In this document: positions 27,569-35,634 of the stretch, one piece after another
How positions within the stretch are numbered: the first letter of the stretch is position 1
Layout: the number at the start of each line of letters is the position of its first letter
Source: Streptomyces sp. BA2
GTDB taxonomy: Bacteria > Actinomycetota > Actinomycetes > Streptomycetales > Streptomycetaceae
Assembly: GCF_009769735.1 (NCBI RefSeq)
Contig: NZ_WSRO01000002.1
Span: forward strand, 6,646,001 to 6,710,000
Direction of reading: 5' to 3'
DNA: 64,000 bases
Position numbers and translations under genes: made by a program
Notes under the pieces: model-generated
What the model was told of the DNA's origin: nothing
Databases searched by the model: none
What the model saw: only the letters and a program-made list of their open reading frames with translations

Positions 27569-28726
27569 ATGACTGCCGTTTCTCTCGGAATCCCGTCCGT
27601 ACCGACCAAGCTCGCCGACCGCCGTGTCAGCCGCAAGATCCAGGTCGGTACGGTCGCCGTCGGCGGGGACGCACCGGTGTCGGTGCAGTCGATGACGACG
27701 ACGCGTACGTCCGACATCGGGGCGACGCTTCAGCAGATCGCCGAACTCACCGCGTCCGGCTGCCAGATCGTGCGGGTCGCGTGTCCCACGCAGGACGACG
27801 CGGACGCGCTGGCCACGATCGCGCGCAAGTCGCAGATCCCGGTGATCGCCGACATCCACTTCCAGCCGAAGTACGTCTTCGCGGCGATCGACGCGGGTTG
27901 CGCTGCTGTCCGTGTGAACCCGGGCAACATCAAGCAGTTCGACGACAAGGTGAAGGAGATCGCGCGGGCCGCGAACGACGCGGGTACGCCGATCCGGATC
28001 GGGGTCAACGCTGGGTCGCTGGACGCGCGTCTCCTCCAGAAGTACGGGAAGGCCACCCCGGAGGCGCTGGTCGAGTCGGCGCTGTGGGAGGCGTCGCTCT
28101 TCGAGGAGCACGGCTTCCGGGACATCAAGATTTCCGTCAAGCACAACGACCCGGTGGTCATGGTCAACGCCTACCGCCAGCTTGCCGCGGCCTGCGACTA
28201 CCCGCTGCACCTCGGCGTGACCGAGGCCGGTCCTGCCTTCCAGGGCACGATCAAGTCGGCGGTGGCGTTCGGTGCGCTGCTCTCCGAGGGCATCGGCGAC
28301 ACCATCCGGGTCTCGCTCTCGGCCCCTCCGGCGGAGGAGGTCAAGGTCGGCATCCAGATCCTGGAGTCCCTGAACCTCAAGCAGCGCCGCCTGGAGATCG
28401 TCTCCTGCCCGTCGTGCGGGCGCGCCCAGGTGGACGTGTACAAGCTGGCTGAAGAGGTCACCGCGGGCCTGGACGGCATGGAAGTGCCGCTGCGTGTGGC
28501 GGTCATGGGGTGTGTCGTGAACGGGCCGGGGGAGGCCCGTGAGGCGGACCTCGGTGTCGCGTCCGGCAACGGCAAGGGGCAGATCTTCGTCAAGGGCGAG
28601 GTCATCAAGACCGTGCCCGAGTCGAAGATCGTGGAGACGCTCATCGAAGAGGCGCTGAAGATCGCTGAGCAGATGGAGAAGGACGGCATCCCTTCGGGCG
28701 AGCCGACGGTGGCCGTGGCCGGCTGA
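27569..28726 (+). CDS. ispG: 4-hydroxy-3-methylbut-2-enyl-diphosphate synthase
   Basis: A 385-residue iron-sulfur enzyme of the MEP pathway (also called GcpE) that reduces MEcPP to HMBPP. The N-terminal half forms a TIM barrel. The [4Fe-4S] ligands are in CPSCGR and [10 protein letters not shown] (three cysteines followed by a conserved Glu), in the C-terminal half. Family motifs [17 protein letters not shown] and VNPGNIK are visible. The ATG at 27569 begins MTAVSLGIP; upstream reading-frame sequence to 27,437 looks non-coding, and no strong ribosome binding site is seen. A strong terminator follows at 28,752-28,790. Confidence 0.96.
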   Translation: MTAVSLGIPSVPTKLADRRVSRKIQVGTVAVGGDAPVSVQSMTTTRTSDIGATLQQIAELTASGCQIVRVACPTQDDADALATIARKSQIPVIADIHFQPKYVFAAIDAGCAAVRVNPGNIKQFDDKVKEIARAANDAGTPIRIGVNAGSLDARLLQKYGKATPEALVESALWEASLFEEHGFRDIKISVKHNDPVVMVNAYRQLAAACDYPLHLGVTEAGPAFQGTIKSAVAFGALLSEGIGDTIRVSLSAPPAEEVKVGIQILESLNLKQRRLEIVSCPSCGRAQVDVYKLAEEVTAGLDGMEVPLRVAVMGCVVNGPGEAREADLGVASGNGKGQIFVKGEVIKTVPESKIVETLIEEALKIAEQMEKDGIPSGEPTVAVAG

Positions 28727-28751
28727 CCCTCGCCTGCGCGTCGCGCGTTTA

Positions 28752-28790
28752 CGTGGGCCCCGCCACCGGGGGTTGGTGGCGGGGCCCACG
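28752..28790 (+). terminator. terminator downstream of ispG
   Basis: A perfect 16-bp GC-rich stem (cgtgggccccgccacc and its complement) with a 7-nt loop begins 25 bp after the ispG stop. Confidence 0.88.
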
Positions 28791-28950
28791 CGCGCGTGGC
28801 GCTTGCGGCTTGCGGGGGGCCAGGGCGCGGCGTGGGGGCGGCTGTGTCCTTTGTCTGCGGGCAGTCTCCGGCCTGAACCGCCGCTGCGCGGCGGATGTCT
28901 CCCACCCACCCACCCGTGCACTCCGTGGCTGATTCTGCCCAGGGCGCTGG

Positions 28951-29313
28951 CTGATGCGGGGCAATCGGGCGGGTGGGTGGGAAACCCCGCCGCGGAGCGG
29001 CGGAGAAAAGGTGACGCCCCCACCGGCCCGCGGGTGGGCGGGAAACCCGCCGCGTAGCGGCGGAGAAGGCGAGCCACCCACCGGCCCGCAGAGGAGACGA
29101 CGACCGAGCCCCAAGCCGCCCCACGGCACGAGGTTGATGCGGGGTAATCGGGCGGGTGGGTGGGAAACCCCGCCGCGGAGCGGCGGAGAAAAGGCGTCAC
29201 CCCCACCGGCCCGCAGGTGGGCGGGAAACCCGCCGCGCAGCGGCGAAGAAGACGGACCACCAGCCCGCAGGGGAGGAGACAAAGCCCCCTCCAAGCGACC
29301 CCACGGCACAAGG
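28951..29313. repeat. tandem duplication of a ~182-bp unit, family A
   Basis: Two adjacent copies, 28,951-29,133 and 29,134-29,313, begin with tgatgcgggg(c/t)aatcgggc and end with ccccacggcac(g/a)agg. Each unit contains two ~60-bp sub-copies of a G-rich run (GGGTGGGNGGGAAAC) followed by CCGCCGCnnAGCGGCGG. The copies differ at scattered positions. The unit shares its core with 4155-4295 and 54,911-54,943. Confidence 0.85.
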
Positions 29314-29369
29314 CGCCCCCGCCAGGTACAGTGCGGAGATCAGCAGACCGTATGGTGAGGCCCCCGCAC

Positions 29370-30218
29370 GTGTTGACTCAGACCACCACCAGGGTCCTCG
29401 AACCGAGTGACCTGGACGCCGCGCTCGCAGTCCTCGACCGCGAGCCCGTGGCCAACGCCTTCGTGACCTCACGAGTCCGCGTCGCGGGCCTCGACCCGTG
29501 GCGGCTCGGCGGCGAGATGTGGGGCTGGTACCAGGACGGAATGCTGGAGTCCCTCTGCTACGCGGGCGCCAACCTCGTCCCGATCTGCGCGACCCCGCGA
29601 GCGGTCCGCGCCTTCGCGGACCGCGCCCGCAGGGCAGGCCGCCGTTGCTCCTCCATCGTCGGCCCCGCCGAGCCCACCGCCCAGCTGTGGCGGCTGCTCG
29701 AACCCTCCTGGGGCCCCGCCCGCGAGGTCCGCGCCCAGCAGCCCCTGATGGTCGCCGACCGCCTCCCGTACGGCATCACCCCCGATCCGTACGTCCGTCG
29801 CGTCCGCAAGGACGAGATGGAGACGATCATGCCCGCGTGCGTGGCGATGTTCACCGAGGAGGTCGGCATCTCGCCGATGGCGGGCGACGGCGGCCTCCTC
29901 TACCAGGCGCGGGTCGCCGAACTGGTCGGCGCGGGGCGGTCGTTCGCGCGCCTCGACCGCGAAGGCAACGTCATCTTCAAGGCCGAGATCGGCGCGGCCA
30001 CGGCACAGGCCTGCCAGGTGCAGGGCGTCTGGGTGGCCCCCGAGTACCGGGGGAAGGGCTACGCGGCACCGGGCATGGCGGCCGTCATGCGCTACGCCCT
30101 CGCGGACGTCGCCCCGGTCGTCAGCCTCTACGTCAACGACTTCAACACCGCGGCCAGAGCGGCGTACCGGCGTGTGGGGTTCCAGGAGGTCGGGGCCTTC
30201 ATGAGCGTCCTGTTCTAG
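29370..30218 (+). CDS. GNAT acetyltransferase with DUF4081 N-terminal domain
   Basis: A 282-residue cytoplasmic protein. The N-terminal half matches DUF4081 (VLEPSDLDAALAVLDREPVANAFVTSRV), and the C-terminal half carries an FR47-like GNAT fold with acetyl-CoA loop VWVAPEYRGKGYAAPGM and VSLYVNDFNTAARAAYRRVGF. These proteins transfer an acetyl group from acetyl-CoA to an unknown amine or protein. GTG 29370 was chosen because GGTGAGG lies 9 bp upstream; an in-frame ATG at 29,352 is an alternative. The gene follows the tandem duplication, so its 5' region is repeat-rich. Confidence 0.88.
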   Translation: MLTQTTTRVLEPSDLDAALAVLDREPVANAFVTSRVRVAGLDPWRLGGEMWGWYQDGMLESLCYAGANLVPICATPRAVRAFADRARRAGRRCSSIVGPAEPTAQLWRLLEPSWGPAREVRAQQPLMVADRLPYGITPDPYVRRVRKDEMETIMPACVAMFTEEVGISPMAGDGGLLYQARVAELVGAGRSFARLDREGNVIFKAEIGAATAQACQVQGVWVAPEYRGKGYAAPGMAAVMRYALADVAPVVSLYVNDFNTAARAAYRRVGFQEVGAFMSVLF

Positions 30219-30277
30219 CCCCCTTCCAGCCCCTACGCGTCTCACACCGCCCTCCTCACGCACCCCCGTACGCGAGT

Positions 30278-30283
30278 TAAAGT
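30278..30283 (+). promoter_or_regulatory. -10 element of a likely leaderless gene
   Basis: TAAAGT fits the TANNNT pattern and ends 7 bp before the ATG at 30,291. No Shine-Dalgarno sequence lies between. In actinobacteria this spacing marks transcripts whose first base is the start codon. Confidence 0.5.
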
Positions 30284-30290
30284 TCGGCGC

Positions 30291-30836
30291 ATGACTGACG
30301 ACGTCGTGATCGGGCCGCTGGACCTCGCCACGCACGTGGACGAAGCGCTGCGGGTGCAGGCCCACGCCTTCGGGCTCACCGACGACGAGGTGGCCGTGCG
30401 GCGGCAGATCGTGCTGCGGCACATCACCTACCCCGGGGCCCGCGCGCTCGGCGCGAGCACCCCCGAGGGACGGCTCGTCGGCTTCGTCTACGGCATGCCC
30501 AACGACCGCGGCCACTGGTGGTCCACGGTCGTCGAGCCGTATCTGCGGGCCGGCGGCAGGGACGACTGGCTCGACGACTCCTTCGTGATCACCGAGCTCC
30601 ATGTGCAGCCCGGCCACCAGAACCGCGGAGTCGGCCGCACGCTCATCACCACCATCACGGACGCCGTCGACCAGCCCCGCTCGATCCTCTCCGCGATCGA
30701 CACCGAGAGCCCCGCGCGGGGCCTCTACCGCTCCCTCGGCTACGCGGACCTGGCCCGCAACGTCCAGTTCCCCAGCGCCCCGAAGCCGTACGCGGTGATG
30801 GGCGCGCCCTTGCCCCTGAGGCGGCCCGGCGCCTAA
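30291..30836 (+). CDS. GNAT family N-acetyltransferase
   Basis: A 181-residue acetyltransferase. The acetyl-CoA-binding motif is visible as LHVQPGHQNRGVGRTLITTI (the Q/R-x-x-G-x-G/A loop), preceded by the strand VGFVYGMP and followed by AIDTESPARGLYRSLGYADL. The substrate is not predictable. The gene probably starts without a leader, given TAAAGT at 30,278. The gap to the upstream acetyltransferase gene is 72 bp, and proS starts 108 bp downstream behind a repeat element. Confidence 0.88.
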   Translation: MTDDVVIGPLDLATHVDEALRVQAHAFGLTDDEVAVRRQIVLRHITYPGARALGASTPEGRLVGFVYGMPNDRGHWWSTVVEPYLRAGGRDDWLDDSFVITELHVQPGHQNRGVGRTLITTITDAVDQPRSILSAIDTESPARGLYRSLGYADLARNVQFPSAPKPYAVMGAPLPLRRPGA

Positions 30837-30882
30837 CCGATTTCCGCACGCGCCCGCGCCCGAAGTAACCTCCTGCACATCA

Positions 30883-30928
30883 CCCTCCCCCAAGCTCTCG
30901 GCTCCGCTCGAGCAGGGGGGACCCCCAT
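30883..30928 (+). repeat. Streptomyces dispersed repeat (family B) upstream of proS
   Basis: The sequence cccccaagctctcggctccg followed by ctcgagcaggggggaccccc is nearly palindromic at both ends. A copy with a few changes occurs at 44,484-44,529. I recall this motif as widespread in Streptomyces intergenic DNA. Here it sits 17 bp before the proS start. Confidence 0.75.
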
Positions 30929-30944
30929 CCCGCAGGAGTTCACC

Positions 30945-32639
30945 ATGGCCCAGGTCCAGCGCATGTCCCGATTGATGATCAAGACACTGCGCGACGACCC
31001 GGCGGACGCCGAGACGCTCAACCACAAGCTGCTCGTCCGGGCCGGATACGTCCGCCGCACCGCCGCCGGCATCTGGTCCTGGCTGCCGCTGGGCAAGAAG
31101 GTCCTGGAGAACATCACCCACGTCGTACGCGAGGAGATGGACGCCATCGGCGCCCAGGAAGTCCTCCTGCCCGCGCTCCTGCCCAAGGAGTCGTACGACG
31201 CGACGGGCCGCTACGACGAGTACGGCGACCTGCTGTTCCGTCTCAAGGACCGCAAGGGCGCGGACTACCTCCTCGGTCCGACCCACGAGGAGATCTTCAC
31301 CCAGATCGTCAAGGACCAGTGCTCGTCCTACAAGGACCTGCCGGTGATCCTGTACCAGATCCAGACCAAGTACCGCGACGAGGCCCGCCCCCGCGCCGGT
31401 GTGCTCCGTGGCCGCGAGTTCCAGATGAAGGACTCGTACTCCTTCGACACGACGGACGAGGGTCTCGCCGAGTCGTACGACCTGCACCGCGCCGCGTACA
31501 TCAAGATCTTCGAGCGTCTCGGCCTCGACCACCGCATCGTCTCCGCCGTCTCCGGCGCGATGGGCGGCTCGGCGTCCGAGGAGTTCCTGGCGCCCGCGCC
31601 GGCCGGTGAGGACACGTTCGTGGACTGCCCCGCGTGCGACTACGCGGCCAACACGGAGGCGGTGTCCTTCGTGGCCACCGCGGTGGACGGTTCCGCGCAC
31701 GGCCCGGTCGAGGACCTGGACACCCCCGACACCCCGACCATCGAGACGCTCGCGGCCCACCTCGGCGTGCCCGCGTCCGCGACCCTGAAGAACCTCCTGG
31801 TCAAGGTCGACGGCGAGATCGTCGCCGTGGGCGTCCCCGGCGACCGCGAGGTCGACCTCGGCAAGCTCGGCGAGCACCTGTCGCCCGCGGTGGTGGAGCT
31901 GGTGACGGCGGAGGACTTCGAGGGCCGCGACGATCTCGTACGCGGATACGTCGGCCCGCAGGGTCTGGAGAAGGTCCGCTACATCGCCGACCCGCGAGTG
32001 GCCGCGGGCACCGCCTGGATCACCGGCGCCAACAAGATCAACACGCACGCGAAGAACGTCGTCGCGGGCCGTGACTTCGAGGTCGACGACTACCTCGACG
32101 TCGTGGTCGTCGAGGAGGGCGACCCCTGCCCCAAGTGCGGCACCGGCCTGAAGCTGGACCGCGCCATCGAGATCGGCCACATCTTCCAGCTGGGCCGCAA
32201 GTTCGCCGACGCCTTCCAGCTGGACGTCCTCGGCCAGCAGGGCAAGCCGGTCCGCGTGACCATGGGCTCGTACGGCATCGGCGTCTCGCGGGCGGTGGCG
32301 GCGCTGGCCGAGCAGACGGCGGACGACAAGGGGCTGTGCTGGCCCAAGGAGATCGCCCCCGCCGACGTCCACGTGGTGGCCGCGGGCAAGGCGCTCCAGA
32401 CTGAGCTCGCGCTGGACGTCTCCGAGCAGTTGAACGCGGCGGGTGTGCGGGTTCTGGTCGACGACCGGGCGGGCGTCTCGCCCGGCGTGAAGTTCACTGA
32501 CGCGGAGCTGATTGGTGTTCCCACCATCCTGGTGGCGGGGCGTCGCTCGGCCGAGGGCGTCGTCGAGCTGAAGGACCGGCGTACCGGGGAGCGCGAGGAG
32601 CTGACGGTGGCGGAGGCTGTGGCGCGGCTGACGGCCTGA
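30945..32639 (+). CDS. proS: prolyl-tRNA synthetase (bacterial type)
   Basis: The 564-residue class II enzyme charges tRNA-Pro with proline. Motif 1 is in the N-terminal [14 protein letters not shown] region, LGPTHEE is the characteristic substrate loop, and motif 2 is [20 protein letters not shown]. Motif 3 is [14 protein letters not shown] near the end of the catalytic core. Between motifs 2 and 3 lies the roughly 180-residue editing (INS) domain, including [16 protein letters not shown], so this is the bacterial form. A C-terminal anticodon-binding domain follows. ATG is preceded by GCAGGAGTTC. It lies behind a repeat element. Confidence 0.96.
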   Translation: MAQVQRMSRLMIKTLRDDPADAETLNHKLLVRAGYVRRTAAGIWSWLPLGKKVLENITHVVREEMDAIGAQEVLLPALLPKESYDATGRYDEYGDLLFRLKDRKGADYLLGPTHEEIFTQIVKDQCSSYKDLPVILYQIQTKYRDEARPRAGVLRGREFQMKDSYSFDTTDEGLAESYDLHRAAYIKIFERLGLDHRIVSAVSGAMGGSASEEFLAPAPAGEDTFVDCPACDYAANTEAVSFVATAVDGSAHGPVEDLDTPDTPTIETLAAHLGVPASATLKNLLVKVDGEIVAVGVPGDREVDLGKLGEHLSPAVVELVTAEDFEGRDDLVRGYVGPQGLEKVRYIADPRVAAGTAWITGANKINTHAKNVVAGRDFEVDDYLDVVVVEEGDPCPKCGTGLKLDRAIEIGHIFQLGRKFADAFQLDVLGQQGKPVRVTMGSYGIGVSRAVAALAEQTADDKGLCWPKEIAPADVHVVAAGKALQTELALDVSEQLNAAGVRVLVDDRAGVSPGVKFTDAELIGVPTILVAGRRSAEGVVELKDRRTGEREELTVAEAVARLTA

Positions 32640-32658
32640 GAGGGCTGGGGTTCGGGCT

Positions 32659-32897
32659 GACCCTGCGGGGCTTTCCCCAATCCCGCCCCTTCCCGAAACT
32701 GGGGCTCCGCCCCAGACCCCGTACAAGATGGCCTCAAACGCCGGCCGGGCTGGAATCTTCCAGCCCGGCCGAGATCATTTAGCCCGTCCGGCGTTTGAGG
32801 ACGAACTCGGCGAAGCCGGTGATCAGCGGCAACCAAGGCTCCCGCGCCAGAGCGGGTTTTCGGGAAGGGGCGGGATTGGGGAAAGCCCCGCAGGGTC
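32659..32897. repeat. 239-bp inverted-repeat element (MITE-like)
   Basis: The arms at 32,659-32,699 and 32,856-32,897 are reverse complements over 41 bp, differing by one extra base. The interior holds a second inverted repeat: cctcaaacgccgg (32,732-32,744) and its complement near 32,788-32,800 around a ccggccgggctgga hairpin. No transposase is encoded. It sits between proS and the convergent phosphotransferase-like gene and may terminate both. Confidence 0.85.
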
Positions 32898-32904
32898 CCG
32901 CCCC

Positions 32905-33798
32905 CTACAACCAACCCGCGAACTCCAACAACAGCTCCGCATCCTGCTCCCGCCCCACCCGCCGCGCCCGTACGCCCGACTCCACGGCCCGGAACAAGGT
33001 CCACCCCCGCAGCCGCTCCTGATCCACATCCAGCGACTCGGCCAGCTTCTTCACCCGGCGACGGGTGATCGACGCCCCCGAGGGAGAGGCGATCAGGTCC
33101 TCCACCCGGTCCCGTACCAGACGGGCCAGGTCGAAGGCGGGCTCCCCCACCACCGGGTCGGGGCCCACGGCCAGCCACGGCACCCGGTCACCCTGCAGCA
33201 CCTTGCTCTGCCGGAACGTCCCGTGCAGCAGCCGCACCTCCACGTCCCCGGCGAGCAGCTCATCCCGGGCGGAGAGCGCCGCGTCCACCAGCGGCGCCAC
33301 CTCCCCATCGGCAGCGGCCCGCATCGCGTCGGCCTGCCTCCCCGTCCGCTCGGCGACCGTCTCGAAACGGTGATCCGTGGGCGGTTCCACCCACAGCCGC
33401 CGCAGCGTGCCCGCCGCCTCGAGCAGAGCCTTGGCCTCGGGCAGCGAACGGACCGACACATCGCGGTGCAGCCGTTCAAGGAGGAGGGCCCCGTCCGCGG
33501 CGGAGGGGTCGAGCAGCCGTACGGCACCGAGCCCGTTCCAGTGCGCCAGCGCGGCCCGCTCGCTCTCGGGCCGCGACCTCGGCGGCACCAGCTTCAGGAC
33601 GGCGGGCGTGCCGTCGGCGAGGCGCACGAGGATGACGAGGCTGCTGCGCCCGCCGGGCACGTGGACCCGCTCGACGGTCAACTCGCGTAGGGAGACGGCC
33701 TGTTCAGCTGCCTCGGGCAGCTTCGCCAGCCAGTCGTCGCCGTCCTGCGCCGTCTCACCGAGAGCGGTGACCAGACGCTGGGGCGGTTCGAGAGCCAT
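32905..33798 (-). CDS. phosphotransferase-fold protein with degenerate active site
   Basis: A 297-residue protein resembling the aminoglycoside phosphotransferase / streptomycin 6-kinase fold. The N-terminal lobe has SSLVILVRLADGTPAVLKLVPP, where the Lys should bind ATP. The catalytic loop, normally HGDxHxxN, reads LLHGTFRQSKVLQG here: the catalytic Asp is Thr and the Asn is Lys. The following VPWLAVGPDPVVGEPAFDLARL is the kinase metal-loop region, in which the usual Asp of IDP is displaced. It may therefore be a binding protein or pseudokinase. AGGAAGGGAACACC precedes the start. The gene is the last of a leftward trio ending at the repeat element. Confidence 0.75.
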   Translation of the reverse strand: MALEPPQRLVTALGETAQDGDDWLAKLPEAAEQAVSLRELTVERVHVPGGRSSLVILVRLADGTPAVLKLVPPRSRPESERAALAHWNGLGAVRLLDPSAADGALLLERLHRDVSVRSLPEAKALLEAAGTLRRLWVEPPTDHRFETVAERTGRQADAMRAAADGEVAPLVDAALSARDELLAGDVEVRLLHGTFRQSKVLQGDRVPWLAVGPDPVVGEPAFDLARLVRDRVEDLIASPSGASITRRRVKKLAESLDVDQERLRGWTLFRAVESGVRARRVGREQDAELLLEFAGWL

Positions 33799-33825
33799 AC
33801 GCGAGGTGTTCCCTTCCTGAGCGGG

Positions 33826-34284
33826 TTAGGCCTTGGGTGCCGAGGAGCCAGAAGTGGCGGCCCGCTCGGCGAGACCAGGGAAGGTTACGCTCCCGCCGCG
33901 CCACCGCGCCGCACGGACCGCCGCCTCCCGCAGCGCTTCGGCCGCGTTCCCGCGCCGGGTGCCGGTGGAGGCCCGTACGAGATCCGAGTAGACCCCCGCG
34001 ACCCGCTCCTCCAGCTCCGTCGCGAGCCGCGCGGCAGCCGCGGAGTCCGGCACCGCGAACGGCAGCGCGTAGGCGGCCGCCGAGGGCTCGGGCTCGCCGC
34101 CCAGGTCGCGCACGGCGCGCTGCAGCTCGTCGCGCCGGGCGCGATGCGCGTCGTACGCCGTGCGCGCCTCGTCCCTGCGGTCCTCGCCGATCCGGCCGCC
34201 GACGACCCCGAAGCCGTACACGGCGGCGTGCTCGGCACCCAGCGCGGCCTGCACCGCCCGCAACTCGTCCTTGGAATCGCTCAC
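33826..34284 (-). CDS. ferritin-like (DUF4439-type) protein
   Basis: A 152-residue, almost entirely alpha-helical protein. Its start LRAVQAALGAEHAAVYGFGVVGGRI is the family hallmark, and RARRDELQRAVRDLGGEPEPSAAAYALPF follows. DUF4439 members have a ferritin-like four-helix fold, yet the metal-binding Glu and His set is incomplete here (a single EH pair at the N-terminus). Function is unknown. It overlaps the upstream lipoprotein gene by 4 bp (ATGA), so the two are translationally coupled and probably work together. Confidence 0.85.
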   Translation of the reverse strand: MSDSKDELRAVQAALGAEHAAVYGFGVVGGRIGEDRRDEARTAYDAHRARRDELQRAVRDLGGEPEPSAAAYALPFAVPDSAAAARLATELEERVAGVYSDLVRASTGTRRGNAAEALREAAVRAARWRGGSVTFPGLAERAATSGSSAPKA

Positions 34285-34823
34285 TTGTCGCCCTCCGTCA
34301 GCAGATACGCGTGCGCGGCACCCGATGCCGCCACCGACGCGAGCAGCCTGGCCAGCTCGTCCGGCGCGTCAAGGAGATCGATCCCGCGGCTCTTCGCCAG
34401 CTCCTTCTCGGCCTTGGCGAGCTCGCGCACGGCGTCCTTCTCATCCTTGGGGACGGAAGGCTTCCGCGAGGGCGATGCGGAAGGGGAACGGGAGCCGGAC
34501 GAAGGCGGGGGCGTCGGGGGAGCGGACCCCTCGGCGAAGACCGCCTCGTGCCGCTTCACCTCCGCCCGCAGCGGACCGAGCCGTCCGGCCAGCGAGGGAT
34601 GGGCGGCGATGACGGCGTCGTACCGCCCGAGCAGCTCACCGCTGTCCCGAGCGGCACGCGCGCGCAGCCGCGCGGCGGCGGAAGGACGCTCGTCCGCGTC
34701 CGTGGATGCGGAGTCCGAGCAGCCCGAGAGCAGCACGGCCCCGGCCGCTCCTGCGGCCCCGGTCAGCAGGCTCCTCCGGCGCGGCCCCGAGCGGGCGTGC
34801 GAGGGGGTGGGATACGACGGCAC
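34281..34823 (-). CDS. Tat-exported lipoprotein of unknown function
   Basis: A 180-residue lipoprotein. The N-terminus carries [15 protein letters not shown] (twin arginine), then a hydrophobic run ending in LLSGC, a lipobox with Cys35. After a Pro/Ser-rich linker (about 105-125) come charged helices (EKDAVRELAKAEKELAKSRGID). It is expected to be tethered to the outer face of the membrane. It overlaps the ferritin-like gene by 4 bp. The pairing suggests an envelope complex, but I can assign no activity. Confidence 0.75.
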   Translation of the reverse strand: MPSYPTPSHARSGPRRRSLLTGAAGAAGAVLLSGCSDSASTDADERPSAAARLRARAARDSGELLGRYDAVIAAHPSLAGRLGPLRAEVKRHEAVFAEGSAPPTPPPSSGSRSPSASPSRKPSVPKDEKDAVRELAKAEKELAKSRGIDLLDAPDELARLLASVAASGAAHAYLLTEGDK

Positions 34824-35131
34824 AGCAGACGTCCTCGGCAGGAAGGCCAGAAAGGCAGGCAGTCAGAAGTCGGGCGAGTCAGGAGTCGGCGAGTCGGAAG
34901 TCGGCGAGTCGGAAGTCGGGCGAGCCGGGCGTGAGCTCGGTGATCACCGTACCTGCGGGCTGTCCTCGTACGCGTGAGCGGCTCGATGCGGGGCGGACCG
35001 GGACCGGACCGTGACCGGAGAGGGGCCGGACAGGCGCCGGACAGCGGCGGCAACACCCCTCAGGACCGGATACCCTTTGACCTGACACGCGACGAACCCA
35101 CAACAGCACACGCGGCCGAGGAGTCACCCGG
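34824..35131. other. divergent intergenic region between the lipoprotein gene and rimP
   Basis: The 308 bp here must carry both the lipoprotein (leftward) and rimP (rightward) promoters. A period-15 direct repeat lies at 34,861-34,925. I see no gene and no unambiguous promoter; cttTGACCTGACACG near 35,076 may contain a -35-like TTGACC. Confidence 0.5.
34861..34925. repeat. 15-bp tandem repeat upstream of the lipoprotein gene
   Basis: About four imperfect copies of gagtcggaagtcggc are arranged head to tail. They lie 38-102 bp upstream of the lipoprotein start codon. They could be regulator binding sites or a slippage product. Confidence 0.75.
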
Positions 35132-35632
35132 ATGAGCACCACCCAGAGCGAGAGGCTGCGAGAACTGCTGGAACCGCTCGTCAGCTCGAAGGATCTGGAT
35201 CTCGAAGAGATCGAAGTGGCCTCGGTCGGACGCAAGCGGGTGCTGCGGGTGGTCGTCGACTCCGACGACGGCGTGGACCTGGATCAGATCGCGGAGATCA
35301 GCCGCGAATTCTCCGAGAAGCTCGACGAGAGCGACGCGATGGGCGACGGGGAGTACACCCTCGAAGTCGGCTCCCCGGGCGCAGAGCGCCCGCTGACGGA
35401 GCACCGCCACTATCTGCGCGCCGTCGGCCGCCTGGTGAAGTTCCAGCTGACGGAGGGCGGCGACGAGCTGATCGCCCGCATCCTCGAGGTGGACGACGAA
35501 GGTGTGGATCTCGAAGTACCGGGCGTGAAGGGGCGCAAGCCCACCGCCCGCAGGCTCACCTTCGACGAGATCGCCAAGGCGCGCGTCGAGGTCGAGTTCA
35601 ACCGCAAGGACAAGAAGGAAGAGGAGGCGTAG
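35132..35632 (+). CDS. rimP: ribosome maturation factor RimP
   Basis: A 166-residue protein that helps 30S subunit maturation. The N-terminal domain begins with [21 protein letters not shown], and [27 protein letters not shown] and [24 protein letters not shown] are the RimP signatures. The C-terminal SH3-like domain carries [14 protein letters not shown]. It is the first gene of the rimP-nusA-infB operon, ending 2 bp before the nusA start. The ATG is preceded by GAGGAGTC. Confidence 0.95.
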   Translation: MSTTQSERLRELLEPLVSSKDLDLEEIEVASVGRKRVLRVVVDSDDGVDLDQIAEISREFSEKLDESDAMGDGEYTLEVGSPGAERPLTEHRHYLRAVGRLVKFQLTEGGDELIARILEVDDEGVDLEVPGVKGRKPTARRLTFDEIAKARVEVEFNRKDKKEEEA

Positions 35633-35634
35633 CC

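Larger units (their letters stand above)
28727..29369. other. repeat-filled intergenic region after ispG
   Basis: The 643 bp hold the ispG terminator, a reverse-oriented family A piece at 28,872-28,912 (with an internal CCGCCGCtgcGCGGCGG hairpin) and a tandem duplication at 28,951-29,313. No credible gene is visible: the long open frames in both directions are the G- and C-rich strands of these repeats. A promoter for the gene at 29,370 must lie within or close to the right end. Confidence 0.75.

Noticed and set aside
28749..29311. Repetitive peptides of the GGFPAHP and GGVSHPPA type on both strands near 29 kb
   Set aside because: They come from translating the family A tandem repeats, with no start sites or homology.
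29469..32726. A minus-strand frame of over 1,000 codons opposite the GNAT genes and proS
   Set aside because: It overlaps three well-supported plus-strand genes and its product has no recognisable domain.
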